DNA of 64,000 nucleotides, taken from positions 4,092,001 to 4,156,000 of the forward strand of contig JASGIS010000001.1 of assembly GCA_047601745.1 (NCBI GenBank). Direction: 5' to 3'. The position numbers and the translations under genes are program-made. The notes beneath the pieces were generated by a model. The model did no database searches and was not told where the DNA came from. It saw only the letters and a list, made by a program, of their open reading frames with translations. Shown here one piece after another: positions 30,660 to 38,991 of this stretch. This DNA comes from JAKPAM01 sp047601745 (GTDB lineage: Bacteria; Pseudomonadota; Gammaproteobacteria; Burkholderiales; Burkholderiaceae_E). Each line of letters begins with the position of its first letter. The stretch's first letter is position 1.

Positions 30660-30970
30660 CGCAGAGGGCGGCGTCGTTCGCGGACGAGAAGATCTCGCGC
30701 CGAACCCGGACCGCTCGGAATGGGGGTTCACTAAGGATTGTGGACGTTGACCCGCGTGCGGAGAAGCCTCGGGCGCGTTCTGGCTTGCGGCAGATCAAGG
30801 TGACGGTCAGCATCACCGCTCGATCCCGTGCCGATCGTGGTGAACCGCCGGAAGCTGGAGGACAATTCCTTGCCGTCCGCGGGCCTGCGCGCGGATGGAC
30901 GCGAATCTCGTGCAGCGCGACGAGGGAGGCGTTTTCCGGGCGCGGGCCACGTCGATTGAGGAGTTCCCAG
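30660..30970. other. Divergent intergenic region between usp and alcohol dehydrogenase
   Basis: This 311-base gap must hold the promoters for both genes. I see a possible inverted pair GGTGA/TCACC around 30800-30818 and no T-run terminator or recognised operator. No gene-like frame with conserved sequence is visible in it. Confidence 0.5.
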
Positions 30971-31990
30971 ATGGATGCCATGATCCTCGATGCGCCCGGC
31001 CGGGCGTTGCGCCGGGTCGAGTTGCCCGATCCGCAGCCCGGTCCGGGCCAGCTTCGCGTCCGGGTAACGGCCTGCGGTGTCTGCCGCACCGACCTGCACG
31101 TCGTCGACGGCGATCTGTCGCACCCTCGGCTGCCCGTCATCCCCGGCCACGAGATCGTCGGCCGGATCGATGCGGTCGGCCCCGGCGTGCCGGCCTCGAG
31201 GCTCGGCGAGCGCGTCGGCGTCCCGTGGCTCGGCCACACCTGCGGCGCCTGTCCGTATTGCCTGGGCGGGCAGGAAAACCTCTGCGACCATCCCGGCTTC
31301 ACCGGCTACACGCTGAACGGCGGTTATGCGACCGCTGCCGTCGCCGATGCGCGCTATGCGTTCGCGCTGGGCGAAGACGGCGACGACGTCGCGCTGGCGC
31401 CGCTGCTGTGCGCCGGGCTGATCGGCTGGCGCGCGCTGTCGATCGCCGGCCCGGGCAAGCGGCTCGGGCTCTACGGCTTCGGCGCGGCGGCCCACATCAT
31501 CGCGCAGGTCGCGCGCTGGCAGGGCCGTACCGTGTTCGCGTTCGCGCGGCCGGGCGACGCCGCGTCGATCGCTTTCGCGCGTTCGCTGGGCGCAGCCTGG
31601 GCTGGTGGCTCGGACGAGGCGCCGCCCGAACCGCTGGACGCGGCGATCCTGTTCGCACCGGTCGGCTCGCTGGTGCCGACCGCGCTCAAGGCCGTGCGCA
31701 AGGGCGGCCGCGTGGTCTGCGCCGGCATCCACATGAGCGACATCCCGAGTTTTCCGTATTCGCTGCTGTGGGAGGAGCGTCAGGTCGTCTCGGTCGCCAA
31801 CCTGACGCGGCAGGACGGCCTCGACTTTCTGGCGGTCGTGCCGCAGGTCGGCATCGTCACGAAGACGACTCCCTATCCGCTGCACGAAGCCAACCGCGCG
31901 CTCGACGACCTGCGCGCCGGCCGCTTCGACGGCGCGGCGGTGCTGGTGCCGGGGGGGCCGGACTCGGACGGTGGTCGCGGACAGCGGTGA
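30971..31990 (+). CDS. Zinc-dependent alcohol dehydrogenase (MDR family)
   Basis: Oxidises alcohols or reduces aldehydes with NAD(P). The 339-residue protein has the catalytic zinc ligands in ACGVCRTDLHVVDGD and PVIPGHEIVGRIDAVG, and structural zinc cysteines in CGACPYCLGGQENLCDHPGF. The nucleotide fold LGLYGFGAAAHIIAQVA follows. GAGGAG precedes the ATG at 30971; a longer open frame upstream is not supported. The closing residues are Gly/Asp-rich. Confidence 0.93.
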   Translation: MDAMILDAPGRALRRVELPDPQPGPGQLRVRVTACGVCRTDLHVVDGDLSHPRLPVIPGHEIVGRIDAVGPGVPASRLGERVGVPWLGHTCGACPYCLGGQENLCDHPGFTGYTLNGGYATAAVADARYAFALGEDGDDVALAPLLCAGLIGWRALSIAGPGKRLGLYGFGAAAHIIAQVARWQGRTVFAFARPGDAASIAFARSLGAAWAGGSDEAPPEPLDAAILFAPVGSLVPTALKAVRKGGRVVCAGIHMSDIPSFPYSLLWEERQVVSVANLTRQDGLDFLAVVPQVGIVTKTTPYPLHEANRALDDLRAGRFDGAAVLVPGGPDSDGGRGQR

Positions 31991-32000
31991 GTGCGATGAG

Positions 32001-32040
32001 TGCCGCGAGCGCCGTGAATGCCGCGAGTGCCGTGAATGCG
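32001..32040 (+). repeat. 18-bp direct repeat
   Basis: Two 18-base units (GCCGCGAG-Y-GCCGTGAAT) in tandem plus part of a third, in the gap between the alcohol dehydrogenase and the convergent DUF2239 gene. It has no visible coding role. Confidence 0.65.
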
Positions 32041-32065
32041 AAGGGCGATGCCCGCCGCCAAGCGT

Positions 32066-32680
32066 TCACGGCTCGCCGAACGCCAGCCGCATCGCATGGT
32101 CGCGGACATCGCCGGGCCATGCGGCGAGCAGATCGCGCAGCTTGAGCGGCTCGTTCGCGAACAGCGCTCGGGTCGCTTCCTCGTAGCCGGGCAGGTCGCC
32201 CGCGATCGCCAGCATGAAGTGGTAGGCCCGCTCCTGCGCCCGGCGGAGCCTGTCCTTGTCGCCGCCGGTGCGCCGCGCGTCTTCGACGAGTTTTCTCAGC
32301 GCCACCGATGCGCCGCCGGGCTGCGCGGCCAGCCAATCCCAGTGACGGGGAAGCAGGGTCACTTCGCGGGGCACGACGCCGAGTTTCGGGCGCCCGCGGC
32401 CTCTGGGGTTCGAGGTGGTCGATGACGGTTCTTCAGTCTGGCCGGCGGGGGCACCATCGGTCGTCGCTGCGGCATCGAGTCGCGCGGCGATCTCGGCGTC
32501 CGAGCCTCGCGTGTCGACCTCGATCGAGCGGCCGCTCTCGTCATCGAAGGTCAGTACCGGGCCGGCGGTGCGGCTGTCGAGCGCTTTCTTGACCGCCAGC
32601 GCGTTGTCGAGCAACGAGCCGGACGCGATGCGGCGATGGCCATCGAAGCTGGTGTAGGACGGGGGAGTTCGGTCGGTCAT
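32066..32680 (-). CDS. DUF2239 family protein
   Basis: A 204-residue cytoplasmic protein of unknown function. It matches the DUF2239 pattern: SYTSFDGHRRIASGSL near the N-terminus, a variable middle, then GRGRPKLGVVPREVTLLPRHWDWLAAQPGGASVALRKLVEDAR, where the second half resembles a helical DNA-related module. The start at 32680 is chosen over 32743. A palindrome and a related site lie just upstream (32713-32755). Confidence 0.8.
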   Translation of the reverse strand: MTDRTPPSYTSFDGHRRIASGSLLDNALAVKKALDSRTAGPVLTFDDESGRSIEVDTRGSDAEIAARLDAAATTDGAPAGQTEEPSSTTSNPRGRGRPKLGVVPREVTLLPRHWDWLAAQPGGASVALRKLVEDARRTGGDKDRLRRAQERAYHFMLAIAGDLPGYEEATRALFANEPLKLRDLLAAWPGDVRDHAMRLAFGEP

Positions 32681-32712
32681 GGTGGGCGGTTCGGATGCAG
32701 AAGGCAAAATAA

Positions 32713-32755
32713 TACCCGGGTAAAAATTGATCGTCAATATCATCCGGGTAAAATA
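32713..32755. promoter_or_regulatory. Paired CCGGGTA sites, possible operator
   Basis: A perfect 10-base palindrome TACCCGGGTA at 32713-32722 is followed 29 bases later by a related site TCCGGGTAAAA at 32743-32753, about three helical turns away. The region is AT-rich against its surroundings and lies between the divergent DUF2239 gene and parD. The repressor is not identified. Confidence 0.5.
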
Positions 32756-32780
32756 TTGCTTGGTTGTCTTGCGCTCTGCG

Positions 32781-32797
32781 TTATCAATAATTGATAA
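32781..32797. promoter_or_regulatory. Candidate ParD operator palindrome
   Basis: TTATCAATAATTGATAA is an 8-base inverted repeat with one central base, 20 bases before the parD start. Ribbon-helix-helix antitoxins of the ParD family bind such palindromes to repress their own operon. The match is structural; no binding data can be read here. Confidence 0.55.
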
Positions 32798-32817
32798 TTC
32801 GAATCCAGGAGGTGTCC

Positions 32818-33090
32818 ATGCCAGCTAGCTACTCGATCGGCGAGCATTTCGAGCGATTCGTGCAGGATCAGCTGCGTTCCGGCCGCTATGGCTCGGCTAG
32901 CGAAGTGGTTCGCGATGGTTTGCGATTGCTGGAGGAGCGGGAGCAGTTGCGGCAGATCCGGATGGAGAAGCTGCGCGCTGCTCTGCAGGCGGGTATCGAC
33001 AGTGAAGCAGGCCGTCCAGTCGATGAAGTGCTGGACGAGTTGGAAGCGCGCTACGCGAAGATGATGCAGGGATTCGACGCGCCGGTATGA
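32818..33090 (+). CDS. parD: ParD-like antitoxin (CC2985 family)
   Basis: A 90-residue antitoxin beginning MPASYSIGEHFERFVQDQLRSGRYGSASEVVRDGLRLLEE, the classical ParD ribbon-helix-helix domain, then a charged toxin-binding tail. AGGAGG stands just before the ATG at 32818. The stop overlaps the start of the toxin gene by four bases. The partner toxin is broken, so this antitoxin may now act only as a repressor or an orphan neutraliser. Confidence 0.92.
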   Translation: MPASYSIGEHFERFVQDQLRSGRYGSASEVVRDGLRLLEEREQLRQIRMEKLRAALQAGIDSEAGRPVDEVLDELEARYAKMMQGFDAPV

Positions 33091-33335
33091 CGCTGCGGCT
33101 TTCCCGGTTAGCCGCCAATGACCTCAAGGAGATCGGCGACTATATTGCCCGCGAAAATCCGGCGCGGGCTGTTTCGTTCATTCGAGAACTGCGTGCGGTC
33201 ATGGATCGCATCGGATCACAACGAATAGTCGATTCGAACCCCGTCAATCGTAATCTTCTTGGTCGCCTTGAGGTATTCGACCAGGGATTCGATCTGAGCA
33301 TCCGTGATCGAGTTTTTCGAGGCTTTTATCGTTGA
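33087..33335 (+). pseudogene. parE: ParE toxin truncated by inserted DNA
   Basis: The first 44 or so codons are good ParE: LRLSRLAANDLKEIGDYIARENPARAVSFIRELRAVMDRIG. After about base 33219 the sequence becomes AT-richer and the frame continues through bases antisense to the HNH gene, with no ParE beta-sheet (no terminal RVL or HGxR-like motif). The real C-terminus is absent from the next 500 bases. The product would lack the toxic C-terminal strands and is expected to be inactive. Confidence 0.8.
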
Positions 33336-33752
33336 TCTCATCGTGCTCTTCAGCGTCTCGATTTTACGAGGACGTGATGGGCCTCGCTTCTTGAGATCTG
33401 CGATGACGAGGGAATAGATATCCATCTTCACCGGTAGCTGCGATTTCGGAGACGAGTCCGTGACGATAGAAGCGAGGTTCGAGGTAGGTCGAGCCGGATC
33501 AGCACCGTTTGGGCACTTGAATCGGCCCTTTTGATTCAGAACGACGCGAATCTTCTCCTTCAGCGACATGCAGCCGAGCAGGGCGTTGACAGTCTTGCAG
33601 CAAGCGACGCAGTTGTCGTCATTGTTGCTGCCGGCTCGAGAAATCGGCACCAGGTGCTCGACGCTTGCTTCGGATTTAGGAAGGGGCATGCTGCAGAAAA
33701 AGCACAAACCACCTTGAGTGAACATCAATCGATCAATGGGCTTCGTTGGCAT
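33216..33752 (-). CDS. HNH endonuclease-like protein
   Basis: A 178-residue protein with an HNH-type zinc finger nuclease motif: cysteine pair CFFC, VEHLVPISRAGSNNDD, and NCVACCKTVN. The rest, about 90 residues, is lysine-rich and helical. Base composition is visibly lower in GC than its neighbours, and its stop codon sits at the point where parE is broken. It is therefore likely acquired DNA. I cannot tell whether it is a homing-type nuclease, part of a defence system, or a stand-alone nuclease. Confidence 0.82.
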   Translation of the reverse strand: MPTKPIDRLMFTQGGLCFFCSMPLPKSEASVEHLVPISRAGSNNDDNCVACCKTVNALLGCMSLKEKIRVVLNQKGRFKCPNGADPARPTSNLASIVTDSSPKSQLPVKMDIYSLVIADLKKRGPSRPRKIETLKSTMRSTIKASKNSITDAQIESLVEYLKATKKITIDGVRIDYSL

Positions 33753-33796
33753 ATGATCGTCAGCTAACGGAGATTCATATGTTCTGACAGGTTCCC

Positions 33797-34084
33797 TTAT
33801 TTATTACACCACTGCCGCTCGCACGGCACGCCGTCATTGTCCCCGTCCATCTTCGTATTCGGACAATGTCGAATGAAATAAGTGGCTTCCTCGCAGGAGC
33901 GCATCTGCGAGCAGTAGGTCCGGCCATCGCACCGGAACTGCTGTGCGGGTGGGGGATGAGACGGCGGCGGAGTAGGCACCGTCGATGCGGCGACGTTCGC
34001 CGTAGCCGTTTGCGTGGCGCCGTGCTTGCCATAGGCGAACCAGGCGATCGATCCCAGGACGGCGAGCACCACCAGATTTTTCAT
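33797..34084 (-). CDS. Excalibur calcium-binding domain protein, exported
   Basis: A 95-residue protein with a short hydrophobic N-terminal anchor (NLVVLAVLGSIAWFAYG), a Pro-rich linker, and a C-terminal Excalibur domain: FRCDGRTYCSQMRSCEEATYF and the DGDNDGVPCE calcium loop. These domains occur on secreted nucleases and surface proteins. The start at 34084 is supported by the membrane segment beginning at MKNLVV. It may belong to the same acquired segment as the HNH gene. Confidence 0.88.
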   Translation of the reverse strand: MKNLVVLAVLGSIAWFAYGKHGATQTATANVAASTVPTPPPSHPPPAQQFRCDGRTYCSQMRSCEEATYFIRHCPNTKMDGDNDGVPCERQWCNK

Positions 34085-34516
34085 GCGAGATCCCCTATCC
34101 GTAAGGTCGAGCCCTGACGCTCGGCGTCGGGGCTGCCGGGGCGAGAGGGGGTTGGGCCTTTGCCGCAGCGGGTCGCCGGGCGATGCCATGATCGACGACC
34201 CTGGCGGCCATGCCGTTGGCGGGGCGATCGGACGGTCGGATATCGCTGATCAATCGCGATCAGGCATGAGGGCTGATCCGGGCGAGAGGGTGCGCCTGAT
34301 CAGTGTAATAATGGGTATCATTCTCATTATCAATGACGAGCCTAATCTGGCAAATGCTGTCGCGACGCAGTCTCGATGCGGATCTTCCTGGACAACGCGC
34401 AGAGTTCTCGCGACGAGCAACCGGATCGGATGATGCCGACCGCTGTTTCAGCGACGACCTGAATCCGCCGGTCGCCGGTCGGAGCGAATCGTAGCCGGGC
34501 AGTCGACAAAGCATCC
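34085..34516. other. Regulatory gap ahead of the iron-uptake operon
   Basis: This 432-base gap separates the Excalibur gene from the FecI-like sigma gene. Apart from the Fur box listed separately, I see no gene and no terminator; short in-frame runs on both strands have no recognisable domain. Confidence 0.6.
34305..34333 (+). promoter_or_regulatory. Fur box upstream of FecI-like sigma gene
   Basis: Within this AT-rich stretch is TATCATTCTCATTATCA, which fits overlapping Fur hexamers of the (G/A)ATAATnATT type. It lies about 185 bases before the sigma start codon. Iron-loaded Fur would repress the operon when iron is sufficient. Confidence 0.75.
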
Positions 34517-35170
34517 ATGAATTCCAAACTCCTGCCGCCAGCCAAGTCCGATGCTCGCTGCGAAACGGCCTCGTTGGCCAGCCTGTATCGGCTCTGGTGC
34601 AAGCCGCTGATTCAACGGCTTCACAGGATCTGGGGTAGTCGAGAACAAGCCGAAGACGCCGCGCAGCGGGTATTCACGCAGATGGCCGCCTCCGGCAAGC
34701 TGCCTGCGCCCGGCAAGGAATACGCGTATCTGCGGCGCGCGGCTGGCAATCTCGCGATCGACGGCTGGCGCAAGAACGGCGGCAGCGACGCCATCAAGAC
34801 CGTCTCCCTGGAGAGCTGCCACGATGAAATCGGTCGCCTGCCCGCGCCGGCGGCGCATGATCCGGTCGAGCATACCCAGCGGCGCCAGTATCTCGCCCGG
34901 CTCGAGCAGGCCCTGGGCGAGTTGCCCGAACGCCAGCGCCAGGCGTTCACGCTGCACATGCTGGACGGGCTTACCCAGCAGGAGGTGGCCGAGCGGATGG
35001 CGATTTCGCTGCGCATGGTGGCCAAACACGTCAGCCGTGCCTTGGCCTACTGCGAGCTGAGGCTGCAATATGGCAGCCTGGAGCAAATGCAGCGCCTGAG
35101 GACCGTTTTCCGGGAAGACGATGATTCCCCGCAGGCGGCTCGCGACAACGAACGCGGTTCTACACGATGA
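34517..35170 (+). CDS. ECF sigma factor, FecI-like
   Basis: A 217-residue extracytoplasmic-function sigma factor. Region 2 is LYRLWCKPLIQRLHRIWGSREQAEDAAQRVFTQMAA; region 4 is LGELPERQRQAFTLHMLDGLTQQEVAERMAISLRMVAKHVSRAL. It works with the FecR-like protein encoded directly after it (4-base overlap) to switch on the TonB-receptor operon on ligand binding. A Fur box stands upstream. The long N-terminus before region 2 is a little longer than in FecI. Confidence 0.92.
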   Translation: MNSKLLPPAKSDARCETASLASLYRLWCKPLIQRLHRIWGSREQAEDAAQRVFTQMAASGKLPAPGKEYAYLRRAAGNLAIDGWRKNGGSDAIKTVSLESCHDEIGRLPAPAAHDPVEHTQRRQYLARLEQALGELPERQRQAFTLHMLDGLTQQEVAERMAISLRMVAKHVSRALAYCELRLQYGSLEQMQRLRTVFREDDDSPQAARDNERGSTR

Positions 35171-36201
35171 ACAAGCCCTTGCCCGCCGGGGTGACAGCGG
35201 ACATGCTGGTCGACCTGCACGAAACCGCAGCCGAGTGGTTCGTGCGTCAGCAGGCGGCGGACTGGAACGAGTCCGACCGGAGCGCGCTGGAGGACTGGCT
35301 GCAGGACAACCCGTTGCACCGCGAGATCTTCGACAGCATGGGCCATACGCGGCAATTGCTGAGCCTGCTGAAGACGGACCTCGATCGTGGCTCGCGAGAA
35401 GCCGAAGCGACGGCCTCGAAAACCGTGCCTGCTCCCGGTTTCTGGCGCCGCCGGCCTGACGCTCCTGCGGCACGCCGCGCGCTGATGCCTACGCTGGCTG
35501 CCATCGGCGCCGTGCTCATCGGCGGCGGTTGGTATGTCCGGGACAATACCGCCAGCTACCGGCTGGACATCGCCACCGCTGCCGGTGAGACGCGCAGCGT
35601 CGACCTTCCCGACGGCACGCGTGTCGCACTGAACTTCGGCAGCAGCCTACAGGTACGTTACTACCCGCGCCGCCGCGAAGCCGTGTTGAATCGGGGCGAG
35701 GGCTTTTTCCAGGTAGCGGCCGACACGGGCAGGCCCTTTACCGTCGATTCCGGCGACAGCCGAATCACGGTGCTCGGCACCTCGTTCAACGTGCAGGCTT
35801 CGCCGCCTCGGCTCGTCGTCAGGGTGAAAGCGGGAGAAGTGCAAGTGAAGCCGGACCGCGCGACGCGAGGCAAGCCCGTGCTGCTGTCCGCCGGCCATGG
35901 GATCGCCGTCGATTCCGCGACCGCGCGGTACGTGTCCGAATCCGTGCAGGCCGATACCGTGGGCGATTGGCGCAGCGGCCAGATACGTTTCAAGCGGGCT
36001 TCGTTGGAGGACGTGGCGCAGCAGCTCGCACGCTATCTGGGCCGGCCGATCGCCCTCGCCAGCGCCGATCTCGCCACGCTACCCGTTTCAGGCTACTTCA
36101 GCACCGCCGCGCCGGAAGCTTTCCTGCAGTTGCTGCCCGGCATCGCCCCCGTGCAAGTCCAACGCGCGCAAAACGGTGACTGGCTGATTTCCGGCCGATA
36201 G
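35167..36201 (+). CDS. FecR-like sigma regulator (transmembrane)
   Basis: A 344-residue inner-membrane regulator. Order: cytoplasmic DUF4880 domain (AAEWFVRQQAADWNESDRSALEDWLQDN), one membrane helix at about residues 105-120 (ALMPTLAAIGAVLIGGGWYV), then the periplasmic FecR domain (AAGETRSVDLPDGTRVALN and GEGFFQVAADTGRPFTVDSG) and a C-terminal STN-like end. It carries the signal from the receptor to the sigma factor across the membrane. The start overlaps the sigma stop. Confidence 0.93.
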   Translation: MNKPLPAGVTADMLVDLHETAAEWFVRQQAADWNESDRSALEDWLQDNPLHREIFDSMGHTRQLLSLLKTDLDRGSREAEATASKTVPAPGFWRRRPDAPAARRALMPTLAAIGAVLIGGGWYVRDNTASYRLDIATAAGETRSVDLPDGTRVALNFGSSLQVRYYPRRREAVLNRGEGFFQVAADTGRPFTVDSGDSRITVLGTSFNVQASPPRLVVRVKAGEVQVKPDRATRGKPVLLSAGHGIAVDSATARYVSESVQADTVGDWRSGQIRFKRASLEDVAQQLARYLGRPIALASADLATLPVSGYFSTAAPEAFLQLLPGIAPVQVQRAQNGDWLISGR

Positions 36202-36419
36202 GCGCGGCCGATTCGGGCCGAGGTGGCAGGCACGACCCGGTCTTTCGATCGAACTGGCCGCTCCGGGTTCATGTTTTGCCCGAACTTCCGTCTTGTGTTC
36301 GTAGAGGCGGATGCGTCACCCATCTTCCCGACTGCCGGCCAGCGGACTGAGGTTCCGGTTCCTCTTTCGTTTGGCCAAGGGTCGTGAGTTCGCTGCATGG
36401 GGACGCATTCGTTCGTACA

Positions 36420-36448
36420 AGGGCTTGATCTTCGTGTGAACAAGCCCT
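36420..36448. repeat. Inverted repeat in the leader of the TonB receptor gene
   Basis: AGGGCTTG at 36420-36427 pairs with CAAGCCCT at 36441-36448 around a 13-base loop, 28 bases before the receptor start. No T-run follows. It may be an attenuator or a regulator site; the 275-base gap between fecR and the receptor shows nothing else I could identify. Confidence 0.5.
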
Positions 36449-36476
36449 GAATCGATACATTGGACGGGAACGAGGA

Positions 36477-38984
36477 ATGAAGAATCTGAAGAGCGCCGTG
36501 GCGAGGAGCGTGCTGGCGGCTCGTGTCGCGCGGGGTTGGGGCGTCGATGGCGCATGGGTCCGCTTACCGCACTTGCCGCGTCCGGCGGCGGCCATCATCG
36601 TGGCCGGTGCGTTGGCGTCGACGGCCATCGGGAGCGTGCGGGCACAGCAGGCGAGCATGCAGTTCGACATCGCGGCTCAGCCGCTGGCCGCGGCCCTCGG
36701 CGAGTTCGGCCGCCAGGCCGCGATGCAGATCCTGTTCGACGAGGCCGAAGTGACCGGTCGCCAGGCCCGCGCCGTCAACGGAAGCATGCCGCCGCGCGAG
36801 GCCCTGGAGCGATTGCTGGCGGGCACCGGCGTGGGCATCGCCAGCGCGCAACCCGGGGGCTTTTCGCTCAAGGCGCTGAACGCCGACCCGGCCTCGACCG
36901 CCACCGGCGATGCCGGCAGTTCCTCGGAGACGGACAGGCTGGCTGCCGTGACGGTTCGCGCCGAGGCCCTGCGCGATGGCACGACCGAAGACACCGGCTC
37001 CTACACGACGAACGCGATCACGATCGGCAAGACGGCGCAATCGCTGCGCCAGACGCCGCAGTCGGTCAGCGTGGTCACGCGCCAGCAGATCGAGGATCTC
37101 AACGTCACCGAGGTCGGTCAGGCGCTCGACTACGTCACCGGCATCACCATCGAGCCGGTCGCTTCCGGCCCCGGCAATTTCCTCGGCTACGCACGCGGCA
37201 ACAACGTCACCTTCCAGGTCGACGGCACTCAGCAGAACAGCAGCGTGAGCACCTCGGTGTTCGACATCGAGATCTACGACCGGGTGGAGGTCCAGCGCGG
37301 CCCCGCCGGTATGCTGTCGGGCGGACGCCTCGATGGCGCGATGGTCAATCTGGCGCGCAAGCGCCCGCACGCCGAGCGCCGCATCCATGCCAGCGTAGGG
37401 GGGGGCACTTATGGCAAGCATCGCGAGGTCCTGGACATCACCGGCGCGTTGACCGAATCCAAGGCCTTGAGCGGCCGCCTGATTCTGTTGAACGAGGACG
37501 GCGGCGATTGGCACCGCAACTCCTACGCCAAGAAAAAGCTGATCGACGGCTCGTTGGCCTTCAAGCTCGATGCGAAGACTACGCTGCTGGCCGGCGGCAC
37601 GCTGCAGGATGCGGACTTCAACGGCAGCATTTCGATTCCGACCTTTGCCGACGGCACTTTTCCCGATATTTCGGTCCGCACCGGGGTGGCGGCGCCATGG
37701 GGAGACACCGGTCGTCGCAGCTCGGACATCTTCAGCACGCTGGAACACAGGCTCGACGGTGGAGGCTTGTTGAGGGCGACCGTTCGCCGTACCCAGTACC
37801 GAATGCACCAGAAGCGCATCGCGTTGCGCGATCCGGCCGCCGACGACGGCACGGTTCGTCTGTACGCGACGGACAACCATAGCGACGGGGCCTCGAACAG
37901 CATCGATCTGCTCGCGGATCTGCCGTTCCGGGCCCTGGGCCGTGAGTACAGGCTGTTGTTCGGTTTCGATGCGGTGCGCTACACGTCGGGCACCCGAAGC
38001 ATCACCACCCTGGATACCTCGTGGCCCGGCCAGCTCAATATCTTCAACGTCGATCCCGCCAGCCTGGTGGAGCCGGACTGGTCGTTGTCGTCGCATCGAA
38101 TCAGCAGTTCCCTTTCCACCACCAAGAGCTATGGCGCCTACGGTTCCGTGCGCTTCAAGCCGCTGGACAGGCTGACGCTGCTGGCCGGCGGCCGCCTGAG
38201 CTGGTGGGAAACGGAATCGCTCAATCGCCTGACCGATGCCGTGTCGTCGGCATACAAGGTGAGCTCGGAGTTCACGCCCTATGGCGGCCTGATCTATGAC
38301 CTGAGCAGATCGTTGTCGCTGTACGCCAGCTACGCCGAGATCTTCGTGCCGCAGAACAGCCTCACCGTGAACGGCGAGCAGATCAAGCCGCGCACGGGCG
38401 GCCAATGGGAAATGGGCATCAAGGGCGAGTGGCTGGACGGCAGGCTCAATGCTCATACGGCGTTCTACCGCATCGAAGATTCGAATCGTGCGTTGTCGGA
38501 TCCCGACAACGCCGGTTATTCGATCGCGGCCGGCAAGGTGCGCGTCGAAGGCATGGAGGCAGAAATCAGCGGCGCACTGCTGCCGCGCTGGAACCTTACC
38601 GCCGGTTACGCCTATACCAAGACCGAATACATGCGTGGCACGACCACCCAGACCGGCCAGCCCTACGCGCCCAATACTCCCAGACACAACTTCAAGCTGT
38701 GGAGCAACTACCGTTTCTCGGAGGCCGGCGCAATGCGCGGAACGGAAATAGGCGGCGGCATCCGGGCCGTCAGCAACTTCCATAGCGCCTATGGCACAAC
38801 GGACCGGCGTGGTCCGGGTTATGTCATCGCGTCGATCCGGGCCGCCTACCGCATCAACCCCAAGCTTCAACTCGCGCTGAACCTCGACAACCTGTTCGAC
38901 AAGCGATATATCCAGAGTACCGGGGGCTCCTACTATTTCGGCGCGCCGCGCACGGCCATGGTGACGCTTCGCGGAAGCTGGTGA
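36477..38984 (+). CDS. TonB-dependent siderophore receptor with STN signalling domain
   Basis: Outer-membrane transducer receptor of 835 residues. After a basic, Ala-rich signal segment is an STN domain (MQFDIAAQPLAAALGEFGRQ and LLAGTGVGIASAQPGGFSL), which contacts a FecR protein. The plug follows (QSLRQTPQSVSVVTRQQIED, then DRVEVQRGPAGMLSGG), and the barrel ends with the outer-membrane signature RTAMVTLRGSW. The family is FpvA/FhuE-like ferric-hydroxamate or mixed-type siderophores. Downstream PepSY and membrane proteins are in the same operon. It could take up the product of the NRPS cluster 10 kb away, but a xenosiderophore is just as possible. Confidence 0.93.
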   Translation: MKNLKSAVARSVLAARVARGWGVDGAWVRLPHLPRPAAAIIVAGALASTAIGSVRAQQASMQFDIAAQPLAAALGEFGRQAAMQILFDEAEVTGRQARAVNGSMPPREALERLLAGTGVGIASAQPGGFSLKALNADPASTATGDAGSSSETDRLAAVTVRAEALRDGTTEDTGSYTTNAITIGKTAQSLRQTPQSVSVVTRQQIEDLNVTEVGQALDYVTGITIEPVASGPGNFLGYARGNNVTFQVDGTQQNSSVSTSVFDIEIYDRVEVQRGPAGMLSGGRLDGAMVNLARKRPHAERRIHASVGGGTYGKHREVLDITGALTESKALSGRLILLNEDGGDWHRNSYAKKKLIDGSLAFKLDAKTTLLAGGTLQDADFNGSISIPTFADGTFPDISVRTGVAAPWGDTGRRSSDIFSTLEHRLDGGGLLRATVRRTQYRMHQKRIALRDPAADDGTVRLYATDNHSDGASNSIDLLADLPFRALGREYRLLFGFDAVRYTSGTRSITTLDTSWPGQLNIFNVDPASLVEPDWSLSSHRISSSLSTTKSYGAYGSVRFKPLDRLTLLAGGRLSWWETESLNRLTDAVSSAYKVSSEFTPYGGLIYDLSRSLSLYASYAEIFVPQNSLTVNGEQIKPRTGGQWEMGIKGEWLDGRLNAHTAFYRIEDSNRALSDPDNAGYSIAAGKVRVEGMEAEISGALLPRWNLTAGYAYTKTEYMRGTTTQTGQPYAPNTPRHNFKLWSNYRFSEAGAMRGTEIGGGIRAVSNFHSAYGTTDRRGPGYVIASIRAAYRINPKLQLALNLDNLFDKRYIQSTGGSYYFGAPRTAMVTLRGSW

Positions 38985-38991
38985 CGCGCGG

